Source: VXOZ01 sp965220045 (lineage in GTDB: Bacteria > Chloroflexota > UBA11872 > VXOZ01). Taken from it: a stretch of DNA of 64,000 bases. How positions within the stretch are numbered: the stretch's first letter is position 1; each line of letters begins with the position of its first letter. A model generated the notes under the pieces. It did not search any database. It saw only the letters and a list, made by a program, of their open reading frames with translations, and was not told the DNA's origin. The position numbers and the translations under genes were made by a program. The DNA lies in NCBI GenBank assembly GCA_965220045.1, contig OZ244803.1:3224001-3288000 (forward strand). The letters are read 5' to 3'. Of the stretch, positions 52,497-60,832 are shown one piece after another.

Positions 52497-53187
52497 GAGA
52501 TCCTGGCTGCGGCGCTGCTGGCGTGTTGGTACCCCTATCTGCTCTGAACGCCAATCAGTCTTGTTCTGATAGGTATTGACTGTACATACCATACGATTAG
52601 AGCAGCAAGGTATCCCCTCACCCCAGCCCTCTCCCCAAGGAGAGGGGGTATCTCTTTGCCCTCTGGACCTGGTAATGCAAAGGTCTCCGTCAAGGGAGAG
52701 GGGACTGCCATGCTGCGGCGAGGGTATCGCAAGGGTCTCCATAGGAAGAGGGGATCAGGCGAGAGTCTTGGGATGTGCATTCTTTGCCAGGGGCTGAGGG
52801 AGCTTCCGCTATCCCGCGAAACTAGGTGGACGTACCCAGGCCACAGCGCAGGTCTTCGCGACTTTGCCACACCTTGCCACACACGCGTAGGGGCACGATA
52901 TATCGTGCCCCTACGTTTCAATCCTGAGGTAGTGTGGCCTATGTGGTCACACCTGCGGCAGCGCGGCCCTACCGGTCAATCCAGCGGTTGCGGCGGGCTG
53001 TTGCAGGTTTCAGTCGCGCCCCAAGCCATGAACTCGACGTCGGGCCCCATGCGCACACCTGTATAGAATCTCTCTGGTCTATACACCCGCTTTTCCAGGA
53101 AAGGGCGCTTCCCTCCCGCCCTCAAGTTCAGGTTTCCGAAAACGGGCTCGCCGACGCGGTGGAAAAGTCCGTGCGATGCCGCTGTGG
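52497..53187. repeat. Repeat-rich gap (families B, E and H)
   Basis: A reversed family H unit (52536-52612), CTCTCCCCAAGGAGAGGG and GTCAAGGGAGAGGGG elements (52630-52705), AAAGGTCTCC motifs shared with 7265, 27070, 45890 and 46125, and a perfect family E palindrome at 52887-52914. A plausible terminator for the regulator that ends at 53188 is not evident. No gene is seen. Confidence 0.7.
52887..52914. repeat. 28-bp perfect palindrome, family E copy
   Basis: GTAGGGGCACGATA plus its exact complement; identical in all 28 positions to the copies at 3837 and 41081. Confidence 0.92.
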
Positions 53188-54078
53188 TTAGGCTCTGCCG
53201 GTGTCTTCTTCGATGAGCGCGCTGAGGGTGGTATCGAGGGCGGCCGCGATTCTCGCGGCGGCGCCGATGGTGATATTCTGCTTGCCCTTTTCCACCGTGC
53301 TGAGGTAGGCGCGGTCGAGACCCGCCTTGGTGGCGAGTTCCTGTTGGCTCCATCCCCGTTCTTTACGCAGTTGCTGCACGCGACGCCCCAGCACGCTCAG
53401 GTAGTCCGCCGCGGACTTCGGCTCCTCACCCACGCTAAGCAGGCGATTGGCCACGCTGATTGCCTCCAGAGGATCGCCGGACACGAGGTCCGCCGGAATC
53501 GCGGCACGGAGTTGCGGGTCCGATAGACCCGCACCGCCCACGAACACCAGCGGCGCATTGTCGAGAGACTTGAGGGTGCGGACCGCATCCGTCGCGACCG
53601 GTATGCGATCACGCTGGGAGAGCGAAAGGACTACCAGGTCCGGTTTGCGCTCCCGCACCCATTCCACCAGGTCACCGGTGGGCGTATTCTGACCCAAGAA
53701 CGCCACGTCCCAGCCTTCCAGATAGAATAGATCGGCGATCAGGCGCGCGCCCACCGCGTGCATCTCTCCTTCCACGGCCGTAACCACGGCCTCGGCCCCG
53801 ATGCGCCTGCGCCGCCGCGCGAGACTGCGGATGTAAGCGCTTTGCTGCAGCGTGATTTGAATGGCAAGGTGCTCGGTAGCGATGTTCAGGGCGCCGCGGT
53901 GCCAGGCATTGCCCACCACAACCAGTGCGGGGGTGATCACCTCGGTGTAGATCACGAGCGGATCGATGCCGCGGTCCATGCTGTCCTTGATGACCCGGAA
54001 CGCCTCTTCCTGGTCGCCGGCCAGCAAGGCGGCGGCATAGCGCTGCGCCAGAATGTCTAACTCTTGTGTGTCTGCCAT
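53188..54078 (-). CDS. Cobalamin-binding regulator, CarH-type light-sensor core with C-terminal Cro/CI HTH
   Basis: A 296-residue protein. Residues 1-90 form the B12-binding-2 helix bundle, with W59-x9-E69-H70 (NAWHRGALNIATEHLA), the Wx9EH motif of CarH/LitR adenosylcobalamin photoreceptors. Residues 95-215 are the Rossmann B12 domain, where EGEMHAVG supplies E-x-H107, the lower cobalt ligand in CarH. Residues ~225-292 are an XRE-type HTH (VQQLRKERGWSQQELATKAGLDRAYLSTVEKG). CarH itself has an N-terminal MerR domain, so the output domain is swapped in type and end. ATG 54078 has GAGG upstream. It is divergent from the fasciclin gene, its likely target. Light response is inferred from motifs. 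Confidence 0.88.
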   Translation of the reverse strand: MADTQELDILAQRYAAALLAGDQEEAFRVIKDSMDRGIDPLVIYTEVITPALVVVGNAWHRGALNIATEHLAIQITLQQSAYIRSLARRRRRIGAEAVVTAVEGEMHAVGARLIADLFYLEGWDVAFLGQNTPTGDLVEWVRERKPDLVVLSLSQRDRIPVATDAVRTLKSLDNAPLVFVGGAGLSDPQLRAAIPADLVSGDPLEAISVANRLLSVGEEPKSAADYLSVLGRRVQQLRKERGWSQQELATKAGLDRAYLSTVEKGKQNITIGAAARIAAALDTTLSALIEEDTGRA

Positions 54079-54120
54079 CAACGCCTCACAAAGAATCCCG
54101 GAAAGTCATGTTGACTATAG

Positions 54121-54149
54121 TTGACACCATGTAGAGTATACTATATACT
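54121..54149 (+). promoter_or_regulatory. Fasciclin gene promoter with inverted-repeat operator candidate
   Basis: TTGACA (54121-54126), a 17-base spacer and TATACT (54144-54149). AGTATA (54135-54140) and TATACT (54144-54149) form a perfect inverted repeat over the -10, and TTGACTATAG (54111-54120) directly repeats into the -35. A repressor bound here would block transcription; the divergent cobalamin/HTH regulator is the obvious candidate. Confidence 0.7.
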
Positions 54150-54239
54150 GCTTTTGTTGGACATATGCCGCACCCGGGTAAGCGTATGCTAGGCATATCA
54201 AGCAGATTCGTCAAGAATCCTGAGCGCAAGGAGAATGAA

Positions 54240-55229
54240 ATGCTTAGGAACGCAGTTGGAACATCTATCGGAAGTGCTCTTGACTGGAGGAGACACTTCC
54301 GCAAACTCGGTGTGGTTGCCGCGTTGGGAGCAGCCCTTTTACTGCTCGCAGCCTGTGGCGCCGACGCGGAGACGACGCCGGCCGCGGAGCCGGAGGCCCA
54401 GCCGACCACCATCGTTGACATCGCCGTAAACGACGGCAGGTTCCAGACCCTGGTCGCCGCCCTCCAAGCGGCCGGCCTGGTGGAGACGCTGCAGGGCGAA
54501 GGCCCCTTCACGGTCTTCGCGCCCACAGACGACGCCTTCGCCAAGCTCCCCGCGGGCACGGTGGATGCGCTTTTGAAGGATGTCCCCACGCTGACCGACA
54601 TCCTCTTGTACCACGTAGTCGCCGGTAATGTCAAGGCCGCCGACGTCGTGAAGCTCGACATGGCGGCCACAGTGCAAGGCGAGTCCGTGGCGATCACGGT
54701 AGACGGTGACACCGTGCGCATCAACGATGCGCAAGTCATCATCACCGACATCGAGGCCGCCAATGGCACCATTCACGTCATTGACACCGTGTTACTGCCG
54801 CCCGAACCGGCAGCCCAATTGGGCACCATCGTTGACATTGCGGTGGGCGACGGCAGGTTTCAGACCCTGGTAGCAGCCTTGCAGGCAGCCGGCCTGGCGG
54901 CGACGCTGCAGGGCGAAGGCCCCTTCACGGTCTTCGCGCCCACGGACGATGCTTTCGCCAAGCTGCCGGAGGGCACGGTGGATGCACTCCTGAAGGACAT
55001 TCCCGCCCTTACCGACATCCTTCTGTACCACGTAGTTTCCGGTAATGTCTCGGCCGCCGACGTCGTGAAGCTCGACGCGGCGACCACGGCGCAAGGCGGG
55101 ACCGTGGCGATCACGGTAGACGGCGACACAGTGCGCATCAACGATGCCCAGGTCGTCATCACCGACATCGCAGCCTCCAATGGCACGATTCACGTGATCG
55201 ATACCGTGCTCGTGCCGGCGCAGGAGTAA
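54240..55229 (+). CDS. Two-domain fasciclin (FAS1) lipoprotein
   Basis: A 329-residue secreted protein. The signal peptide LGVVAALGAALLLLAACG ends in a lipobox Cys near residue 39, followed by a Thr/Ala/Glu-rich linker and two FAS1 domains, each with FQTLVAALQAAGL, GPFTVFAPTDDAFAKLP (H1 motif), LLYHVV and INDAQVxITDIxAxNGTIHVIDTVLxP (H2). The two domains are ~85% identical in protein and 417 bases apart, so the second is a recent duplication. ATG 54240 has AAGGAG six bases upstream. FAS1 proteins act in adhesion; here it is surface-anchored. Confidence 0.93.
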   Translation: MLRNAVGTSIGSALDWRRHFRKLGVVAALGAALLLLAACGADAETTPAAEPEAQPTTIVDIAVNDGRFQTLVAALQAAGLVETLQGEGPFTVFAPTDDAFAKLPAGTVDALLKDVPTLTDILLYHVVAGNVKAADVVKLDMAATVQGESVAITVDGDTVRINDAQVIITDIEAANGTIHVIDTVLLPPEPAAQLGTIVDIAVGDGRFQTLVAALQAAGLAATLQGEGPFTVFAPTDDAFAKLPEGTVDALLKDIPALTDILLYHVVSGNVSAADVVKLDAATTAQGGTVAITVDGDTVRINDAQVVITDIAASNGTIHVIDTVLVPAQE

Positions 55230-55607
55230 AGAGTAGCAGAGGAAGCACGTACAGTAGGGCCATTGATGGGCGCACCCTGTCACCGGTCCCCTGGCTCGCG
55301 CGGACAAGGGCGGCACACAGCCACTGCCGTCTCTCGTCCGCGTGGGAGATGCCCACACTTACAAGCATTGACTTGACATCAATGTGAATAGTCTCTAGGC
55401 TACGCAGAGAAGACAGCATATGCTTGAACTGTGGCTGTCTAGCTGTAAGAAGGCAAGGCCCCAGCCACCAATATTCTCCCGTCGCACTCAGGAAGTGATT
55501 GGGTTAGTCGTGGCGGGGGGCGGCCTTTACGGGCCGGCCGCGTCGGCGGAAGGAGGGGACGAAAGACTGTAGAGTGATTGTCGCGTTGGAATTGAAGGAG
55601 AAGACGC
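55230..55607. promoter_or_regulatory. Gap holding a promoter for the DUF378 gene
   Basis: TTGACA (55373-55378) and TAGGCT (55396-55401) are 17 bases apart, giving a ~200-base leader for the next gene. The leader contains the G/C-rich hairpin GGCGGCC..GGCCGGCC near 55521-55542. No gene is seen. Confidence 0.55.
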
Positions 55608-55823
55608 ATGGATCTCGTTGAGGTCATTGTCTTGATCGTTGCGGCCGTTGGCGCCATAAACTGGGGTCTCGTGGGCTTGGCGAAAATCGACCTCGTCGCC
55701 CTGATCGCGGGCGGTCTGAAGTTCGGCGACGTCAACACTATTTCGCGCGTTTTGTACATCGTCGTTGGCGTTTGCGGCCTTTTAGCTCTCTATTTCGGGC
55801 TTCTCGGAGGCAACGGCGCCTAG
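55608..55823 (+). CDS. DUF378 small membrane protein
   Basis: A 71-residue protein with two hydrophobic helices and the DUF378 pattern AVGAINWGLVGLAKIDLVALIAG followed by ISRVLYIVVGVCGLLALY. The family (for example YuzA of Bacillus) is of unknown function. A strong terminator follows at 55911. Confidence 0.9.
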   Translation: MDLVEVIVLIVAAVGAINWGLVGLAKIDLVALIAGGLKFGDVNTISRVLYIVVGVCGLLALYFGLLGGNGA

Positions 55824-55910
55824 CGGAGCCGCGCCATTGTCGTATCGGCTGCCGGCCGTCTTCGTGCGGCAGCGGTTCAGACGCCGCTCATGCCGAGCCA
55901 AATAAAAGAA

Positions 55911-55946
55911 CAGGGAGCACGCACGCGTGCTCCCTGTGTGTTTATT
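55911..55946 (+). terminator. Terminator after DUF378 gene
   Basis: CAGGGAGCACGC (55911-55922) pairs with GCGTGCTCCCTG (55925-55936), followed by TGTGTTTATT. Confidence 0.85.
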
Positions 55947-56092
55947 CGCTTTGAAGCGTGATTACACGCTCAGTGTCCGGCGTAATTGCTCCGAACCCAC
56001 CCCGATCGTCCGATGCCGCTACAGCAGCCCCGGTTACTTCGTGATAGCCTCTTCAGCCGCGCAAGACGAATGCCGCCGCACTGGAAAAGGCC

Positions 56093-56824
56093 TTATGTAC
56101 ATTGCCAGGCCGGATCGATATTGACAACGCCAATGTTCCAATCCTGCATGCTCCAGGCATCGCCGTCGCGGACAAAGGTGTATTGCTCGCCGGGGTAGGT
56201 GACCGTCTCGCGCGAAGTCTGTTCGGCATCGGTTGCCGTGCAGCTCAGGACCGCATCATAGGTCCACACCTCTTGGGTCTCTACGACCACTTCTGATTGG
56301 TCTTCAGACACGCTCTGCACGGTGCAGTTATTTACCAAGGGCACGACTGCCGAGATGCGCACGACGCTATAGGCATCGGTGGTCTTGGCGAGCAAGGACT
56401 CGGCCGCTGCCTGAGCGCGCGCCGCCATAGCGCCCCACGTGTTGCTGAGTTGTCCGGCCTCCAGATCGCCCCGCATGAATGCGGACTGGCTGGCATTGGC
56501 CGCGGCAATTGCGGCGCTAAGCTCCGCCGTGCACGGGTCGCCCGCGGCCAGTGCCGGCGCTGCCGGTTGAGCCGTTGCTTCCGGCACGGGTGACGGTGCC
56601 GGCGGCGGTGTGGGAATGGGCGCCGGCGTGGGAGTCGCTAGCTGCGGCATGGGTGTGACCAAGGGAGTTGGCGTTGACGGCACTTCCGTCGCTGCCGCCG
56701 GCGTCGCTTCAGCCACTTCTTCGGTGCCGGGATCCGTCAGCCGCAGAGCCACGACTGTGCCCGCGACCACAAGCAGAACCACCACCAGTATGATGAGCAT
56801 TCGGACAACCCACGACCAACTCAT
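56093..56824 (-). CDS. Membrane-anchored protein with proline-rich linker and IMS/DUF4101-like domain
   Basis: A 243-residue protein: N-terminal anchor MLIILVVVLLVVAGTVVAL, a ~60-residue Pro/Thr/Ala linker (PTPAPIPTPPPAPSPVPEA), a helical hairpin (AFMRGDLEAGQLSNTWGAMAARAQAAAESLL) and a C-terminal beta-rich part (EVVVETQEVWTYDAVLSC, GEQYTFVRDGDAWSMQDWNI). The last part resembles the ARC6-type IMS/DUF4101 fold, but the match is by pattern only. ATG 56824 has AGGAG seven bases upstream. It is divergent from nusA. Confidence 0.6.
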   Translation of the reverse strand: MSWSWVVRMLIILVVVLLVVAGTVVALRLTDPGTEEVAEATPAAATEVPSTPTPLVTPMPQLATPTPAPIPTPPPAPSPVPEATAQPAAPALAAGDPCTAELSAAIAAANASQSAFMRGDLEAGQLSNTWGAMAARAQAAAESLLAKTTDAYSVVRISAVVPLVNNCTVQSVSEDQSEVVVETQEVWTYDAVLSCTATDAEQTSRETVTYPGEQYTFVRDGDAWSMQDWNIGVVNIDPAWQCT

Positions 56825-56925
56825 GTTCACACTCCTATACGCTATTGCTTGGCTTCATACTACCCTTAATCCGCTTGCATTGCACGTTAAGGGCACCAAC
56901 GTCGTGGGAGCAAGGTGCTATAATG

Positions 56926-56978
56926 AAGGTAATTGCGGACGTGGGCAATGCCCACGCGGAAGTGGGGAAAGCCCACTT
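56926..56978 (+). promoter_or_regulatory. nusA promoter and candidate attenuator
   Basis: An extended -10, TGCTATAAT (56926-56934), is followed by two hairpins: GTGGGC..GCCCAC (56941-56955) and AAGTGGG..CCCACTT (56960-56978), the second followed by TTCTT. The arms are interchangeable (GTGGGC of the first can pair with GCCCAC of the second), so terminator and anti-terminator forms are possible. Confidence 0.6.
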
Positions 56979-57037
56979 TTCTTAATTCCTGGCGGTTGTA
57001 GCAGGAAACGGCCGGCAGGAGGGGGAAGGTATCGCAA

Positions 57038-58246
57038 ATGAAGAGCGACTTTGTGTCTGCGATCGCGCAGATTGCAAGTGAAAAAGGCCTAGACCAAGAA
57101 GACGTCATAAGCGCGCTAGAGACTGCGATCCTCTCCGCATACCGTAAAGTAAGCGGCGACCCGGTGCCCAATGCCGTCGCGTATTTCGATGCGCAGACCG
57201 GCGAATCGAAGATCTACATACCCAAGTTGGTTGTGGAAGAGGTCACGGACGCCGAGGCCGAAATCAGCCTGCCGGACGCTCAAGCAATAGACGCAGAGGC
57301 GGAGCTCGGCGACGAAATCGAGGTGGAGATTACGCCTCCGAATGTGGGCCGCATTGCCGCGCAAGCCGCGCGGCAAGTGCTGCTGCAGTCGTTGCGCGAG
57401 AAGGAACGCGACCACGTTTACGATGACTTCATCGACCGTGTGGGAGAGATCGTGAGTGGGCGCGTCCAGCGGGTAGACAGCCGCGGCGTGGTGCTGGACT
57501 TCGGTCGCGCGGAAGCGCTGATGTCTTCCGCGGACATGGTACCCGGCGAGCGCGATCGGTATCGCCTGGGCCAGCGGTTGCGCGCCTACATTGCGGAGGT
57601 GCGGAAAGACCTGAAGGGACCCGTAGTGCGCGTTTCCCGCGCGCACAAGGACTTCATCCGCCGCCTCATCGAGCAGGAAGTCCCCGAGGTGCAGACCGGA
57701 ACGGTGGAGATCAAAGAGATCGCCCGCGATCCGGGATCGCGCACCAAGGTCGCGGTTGCCGCTAAACAAGAGGGATTGGATCCGGTGGGCTCGTGCGTCG
57801 GCATGCGCGGCACGCGCATTCAAAACGTGCTGCGGGAGCTTGGCAACGAGAAGGTTGAGATCATCGAGTGGAGCGACGACACCGCCGAGTTTGTCAAGAA
57901 CGCGCTCTCCCCGGCGGAAATCCAGCGAGTGGAGCTTATCGAAGTTGACGAGCAGCAGGTAGCATCCGTGCACGTCGACGCGGACATGGTCTCGCTGGCT
58001 ATCGGCCGCGACGGACAGAACACCCGGCTGGCTAACCGGCTCACCGGGTGGAAGATCAACATCCGGTCGCTGGAAGATGAGCAAGACGCTGCCGAGGCTC
58101 CGGCCGCGGATGCGGTGTCCGCCGCAGCCGGGGACGAAGATGCCGCGGCGCAGGAACCGGCGGAACAGCAGAAACCTGCGGAACAAGAAGTGGCGGCGGA
58201 GTCACTATCAGCGGAAGAGTCCAGGAGTTCGAGCAGCGCCGGTTGA
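57038..58246 (+). CDS. nusA: Transcription elongation/termination factor NusA
   Basis: A 402-residue NusA binding RNA polymerase and nascent RNA. N-terminal RNAP-binding domain (MKSDFVSAIAQIASEKGLD), S1 domain around 130-200 (GEIVSGRVQRVDSRGVVLDFGRAEALM), KH1 (RDPGSRTKVAVAA .. VGSCVGMRGTRIQNVLRELGNEKVEII) and KH2 (VDADMVSLAIGRDGQNTRLANRLTGWKINI). The ~55-residue Ala/Glu-rich tail replaces the E. coli AR domains. A GGAGG-containing site precedes ATG 57038. It heads the translation cluster; the usual rimP is absent upstream. Confidence 0.97.
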   Translation: MKSDFVSAIAQIASEKGLDQEDVISALETAILSAYRKVSGDPVPNAVAYFDAQTGESKIYIPKLVVEEVTDAEAEISLPDAQAIDAEAELGDEIEVEITPPNVGRIAAQAARQVLLQSLREKERDHVYDDFIDRVGEIVSGRVQRVDSRGVVLDFGRAEALMSSADMVPGERDRYRLGQRLRAYIAEVRKDLKGPVVRVSRAHKDFIRRLIEQEVPEVQTGTVEIKEIARDPGSRTKVAVAAKQEGLDPVGSCVGMRGTRIQNVLRELGNEKVEIIEWSDDTAEFVKNALSPAEIQRVELIEVDEQQVASVHVDADMVSLAIGRDGQNTRLANRLTGWKINIRSLEDEQDAAEAPAADAVSAAAGDEDAAAQEPAEQQKPAEQEVAAESLSAEESRSSSSAG

Positions 58247-58353
58247 GTGGGTGCTGCCGCCCGTTTGCGATGGGTTTTGCGGTCGGCGCCGTCTGCGGCG
58301 CCGACGTGGCTGCGCTGAACTGAAAGAGAGACGAATCCCGGAGGGAGGGTCTG

Positions 58354-58671
58354 GTGACGCGAGCAGCCACGCCACAGGCCAAGCACATTCCGCGGCGCAC
58401 GTGCCTGGGTTGCCGCGCGACGAAGCCCAAACGAGACTTGACCCGCATCGTAGCCACGGCGGAAGGACGTGTAGCAGTCGACGCCACGGGCAAGGCGCCA
58501 GGGCGCGGCGCGTATCTTTGCCCAAAGGCCGGATGTGCCAGACAAGCGCTCAAGGCCAGCACCCTTAGCCGGGCGTTGAGAGTGAGGCTCGATGGCGCTG
58601 CGCTCACAGAGTTGCGGGCATGGGCCGAGCAGCTCGGCGAGACGGCCAACACGAGCGCGAATTCACCTTAA
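58354..58671 (+). CDS. ylxR: YlxR/RnpM-family RNA-binding protein
   Basis: A 105-residue basic protein of the DUF448 family, between nusA and infB as usual. Signatures are PRRTCLGCRATKPKRDLTRIV, DATGKAPGRGAYLCPKAGCA (the GRGAYLC block). GTG 58354 follows GGAGGGAGG. The Bacillus homologue has been linked to RNase P and RNA binding. The C-terminal ~25 residues are unconserved. Confidence 0.92.
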   Translation: MTRAATPQAKHIPRRTCLGCRATKPKRDLTRIVATAEGRVAVDATGKAPGRGAYLCPKAGCARQALKASTLSRALRVRLDGAALTELRAWAEQLGETANTSANSP

Positions 58672-58735
58672 GCCAAAATTCTTCCTTCCCAGACCCACGA
58701 TGGTGGGAGAGCACTCCCTGAGAGGAGGGACAGCC

Positions 58736-60622
58736 ATGAGATCAGGTCCTCGATCGGGCGGCGGCGCGCGTACGCGCCGGCGTTCCTCCAGGCGTGCACC
58801 GTCTGATCAACAAGATCGCAATGCGACCGCAACTGCCGGCAAAACGGTTACACCGCGCAAGATCAAGCTGCCGCAGGATATTACCGTCGCCCAGCTCGCG
58901 GAGCGTCTGGAAGTTAGCCCGACAGCCATTATCAAAGAACTCTTTACGCGCGGAACCGCCGTCACCATCAATCAAACACTCGATTACGCTACCTCAACGC
59001 TCGTCGTCGAGGCGTTGGGCCATACTGTAGTGAAAGAGGAAGCCAAACCGGCGGCAACTAAACAAAAAGAAGACGTTGTACTCGAAGTTGCCAAGGAGAC
59101 GGGCACGACCGTGCGTCGGCGCCGGCGCTTCGAGAAGCGTTCTCCCGTAATCACGGTGATGGGTCACGTCGATCACGGCAAGACGTCGCTGCTGGACGCG
59201 CTCCGCGAGTCCAACGTGGTGGCAGGCGAGTCCGGCGGCATAACCCAGCGCATCGGCGCCTATCAGGTAACCCACAACGGCGATTCCGTTACCTTCATCG
59301 ATACGCCCGGCCACGAGGCCTTCACCGCCATGCGCGCGCGGGGGACGAAGGTGACGGACGTGGCGGTAATCGTCATCGCGGCGGACGACGGCGTGATGCC
59401 GCAGACCGTGGAGGCGATCAATCACGCGCGGGCGGCGAAGGTGCCCTTCATGATCGCGCTCAACAAGATCGACCTGCCGAGCGCCAACCCCGACCGCGTC
59501 AAGCAACAGCTTACGGAACACGACATCCTCGTTGAGGAATATGGCGGCGAAACCGTGCTGGTGGAGGTCTCCGCCGAAACCAAAGAAGGGCTGGACGATC
59601 TCCTGGAAATGATCTCGCTCCTCTCGGAAATCGAGGGAGTGCGCGCGGACCCCCGCATTCCGGCGCGCGGTGTCGTGATCGAGAGCAATATGGACAAGAG
59701 CCGCGGCCCGGTAGCAACCGTTCTCGTACAGGAGGGCACGCTGAATGTTGGGGATACGGTAGTCTGCGGCAAGACTTCCGGCCGCGTGCGCGCGCTTTTC
59801 AACGAATATGGCGCGACCATGGCCGAGGCGGGCCCGTCTGTGCCGGTGGAGATTCTTGGTCTCGGCGCGTTGCCCGCCCCGGGGGAGACGCTCATTGTCG
59901 TGGTGGATGAGAAAGCCGCGAAAACTCTTCTCCAAGAGCTCATCGAGCGCGAGCGGGAAGAGACGGAACGTATGTCGCTGGATACACTCAGCGCTACCGC
60001 CGGTGAGGGTGTGGAAGAACTTGACATAGTGGTCAAAGCCGACAACCGCGGCTCCGTGGAAGCCATTCAACAAGCGTTGGAGCAACTTTCCACGGAAGAA
60101 ACCCGCGTACGCGTCATCTATAGCGGCGTCGGCCCGGTGAGCGAATCGGACGTACAACTCGCCATTGCCGGCAACGCGCTGGTCACGGCGTTTAACGTGC
60201 GCCCCGATGCCGCCGCGCGGTCGCTGGCAGAGGCGGAAAAGGTCGAGATTCGCTATTACAGCGTGATCTATACCCTGATCGAAGAGATGCAGAAGGCCCT
60301 GCTTGGCTTGCTGGAACCGGAATTCGTCGAGGTCATGGACTCACAGGCCGAGGTGCGGGCCGTGTTCAATCAAGTGCGCGGGCAGAGCGTGCTTGGCGCC
60401 ATCATTCGCGAGGGCACACTGCGCCGCGGCGCGCAAGTGCGTGTGCTGCGCAATAAGAAGCAGATACTCAAGACGACTGTCACGAGCCTGCGCCGCTTCA
60501 AGGACGCCGTGCGCGAGGTGGCCAGCGGCTATGAATGCGGCATCGGCATCGGCGAGGTCTATGACGCCCGCGAAGGCGACATCCTCGAGACGTTCCACAT
60601 CGAAGAAAAGGCGCGTTTCTAG
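58736..60622 (+). CDS. infB: Translation initiation factor IF-2
   Basis: A 628-residue IF-2, shorter than the E. coli form. A basic N-terminal tail is followed by KIKLPQDITVAQLAERLEVSPTAIIKELF (IF2_N), GTPase G1 GHVDHGKTS near residue 142, G2 SGGITQRIGAY, G3 DTPGHEAF near 189, G4 NKIDLPSA near 242, domains II-III and the fMet-tRNA-binding C2 domain to 628. AGGAGGG lies seven bases before ATG 58736; a longer frame to 58592 overlaps ylxR and is rejected. Confidence 0.97.
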   Translation: MRSGPRSGGGARTRRRSSRRAPSDQQDRNATATAGKTVTPRKIKLPQDITVAQLAERLEVSPTAIIKELFTRGTAVTINQTLDYATSTLVVEALGHTVVKEEAKPAATKQKEDVVLEVAKETGTTVRRRRRFEKRSPVITVMGHVDHGKTSLLDALRESNVVAGESGGITQRIGAYQVTHNGDSVTFIDTPGHEAFTAMRARGTKVTDVAVIVIAADDGVMPQTVEAINHARAAKVPFMIALNKIDLPSANPDRVKQQLTEHDILVEEYGGETVLVEVSAETKEGLDDLLEMISLLSEIEGVRADPRIPARGVVIESNMDKSRGPVATVLVQEGTLNVGDTVVCGKTSGRVRALFNEYGATMAEAGPSVPVEILGLGALPAPGETLIVVVDEKAAKTLLQELIEREREETERMSLDTLSATAGEGVEELDIVVKADNRGSVEAIQQALEQLSTEETRVRVIYSGVGPVSESDVQLAIAGNALVTAFNVRPDAAARSLAEAEKVEIRYYSVIYTLIEEMQKALLGLLEPEFVEVMDSQAEVRAVFNQVRGQSVLGAIIREGTLRRGAQVRVLRNKKQILKTTVTSLRRFKDAVREVASGYECGIGIGEVYDAREGDILETFHIEEKARF

Positions 60623-60667
60623 CGCCGTCACTCAAATCGCTTGGTCTGACTGCGTGCGGAGCAAGCC

Positions 60668-60708
60668 AAAAGCTGTGGGTCGTGCGGCCCGCAGCTTTGT
60701 GTTCCTTA
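60668..60708 (+). terminator. Hairpin between infB and rbfA
   Basis: AAAGCTGTGGGTC (60668-60680) pairs with GGCCCGCAGCTTT (60686-60698) with two G-U pairs, followed by GTGTTCCTT. It may be a leaky terminator within the operon; 134 bases then precede rbfA. Confidence 0.6.
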
Positions 60709-60832
60709 GCGGCGGATGACCCCAGGGAATTCGACTTCGACCGTACTGCTTCTGTCGTCACGGCATCGTGGGCGTGGGGAGACGGGGCGGTGAGCGATTG
60801 GTTCCCAGAGGAAGTGTGTAAGGGGGCAACCT

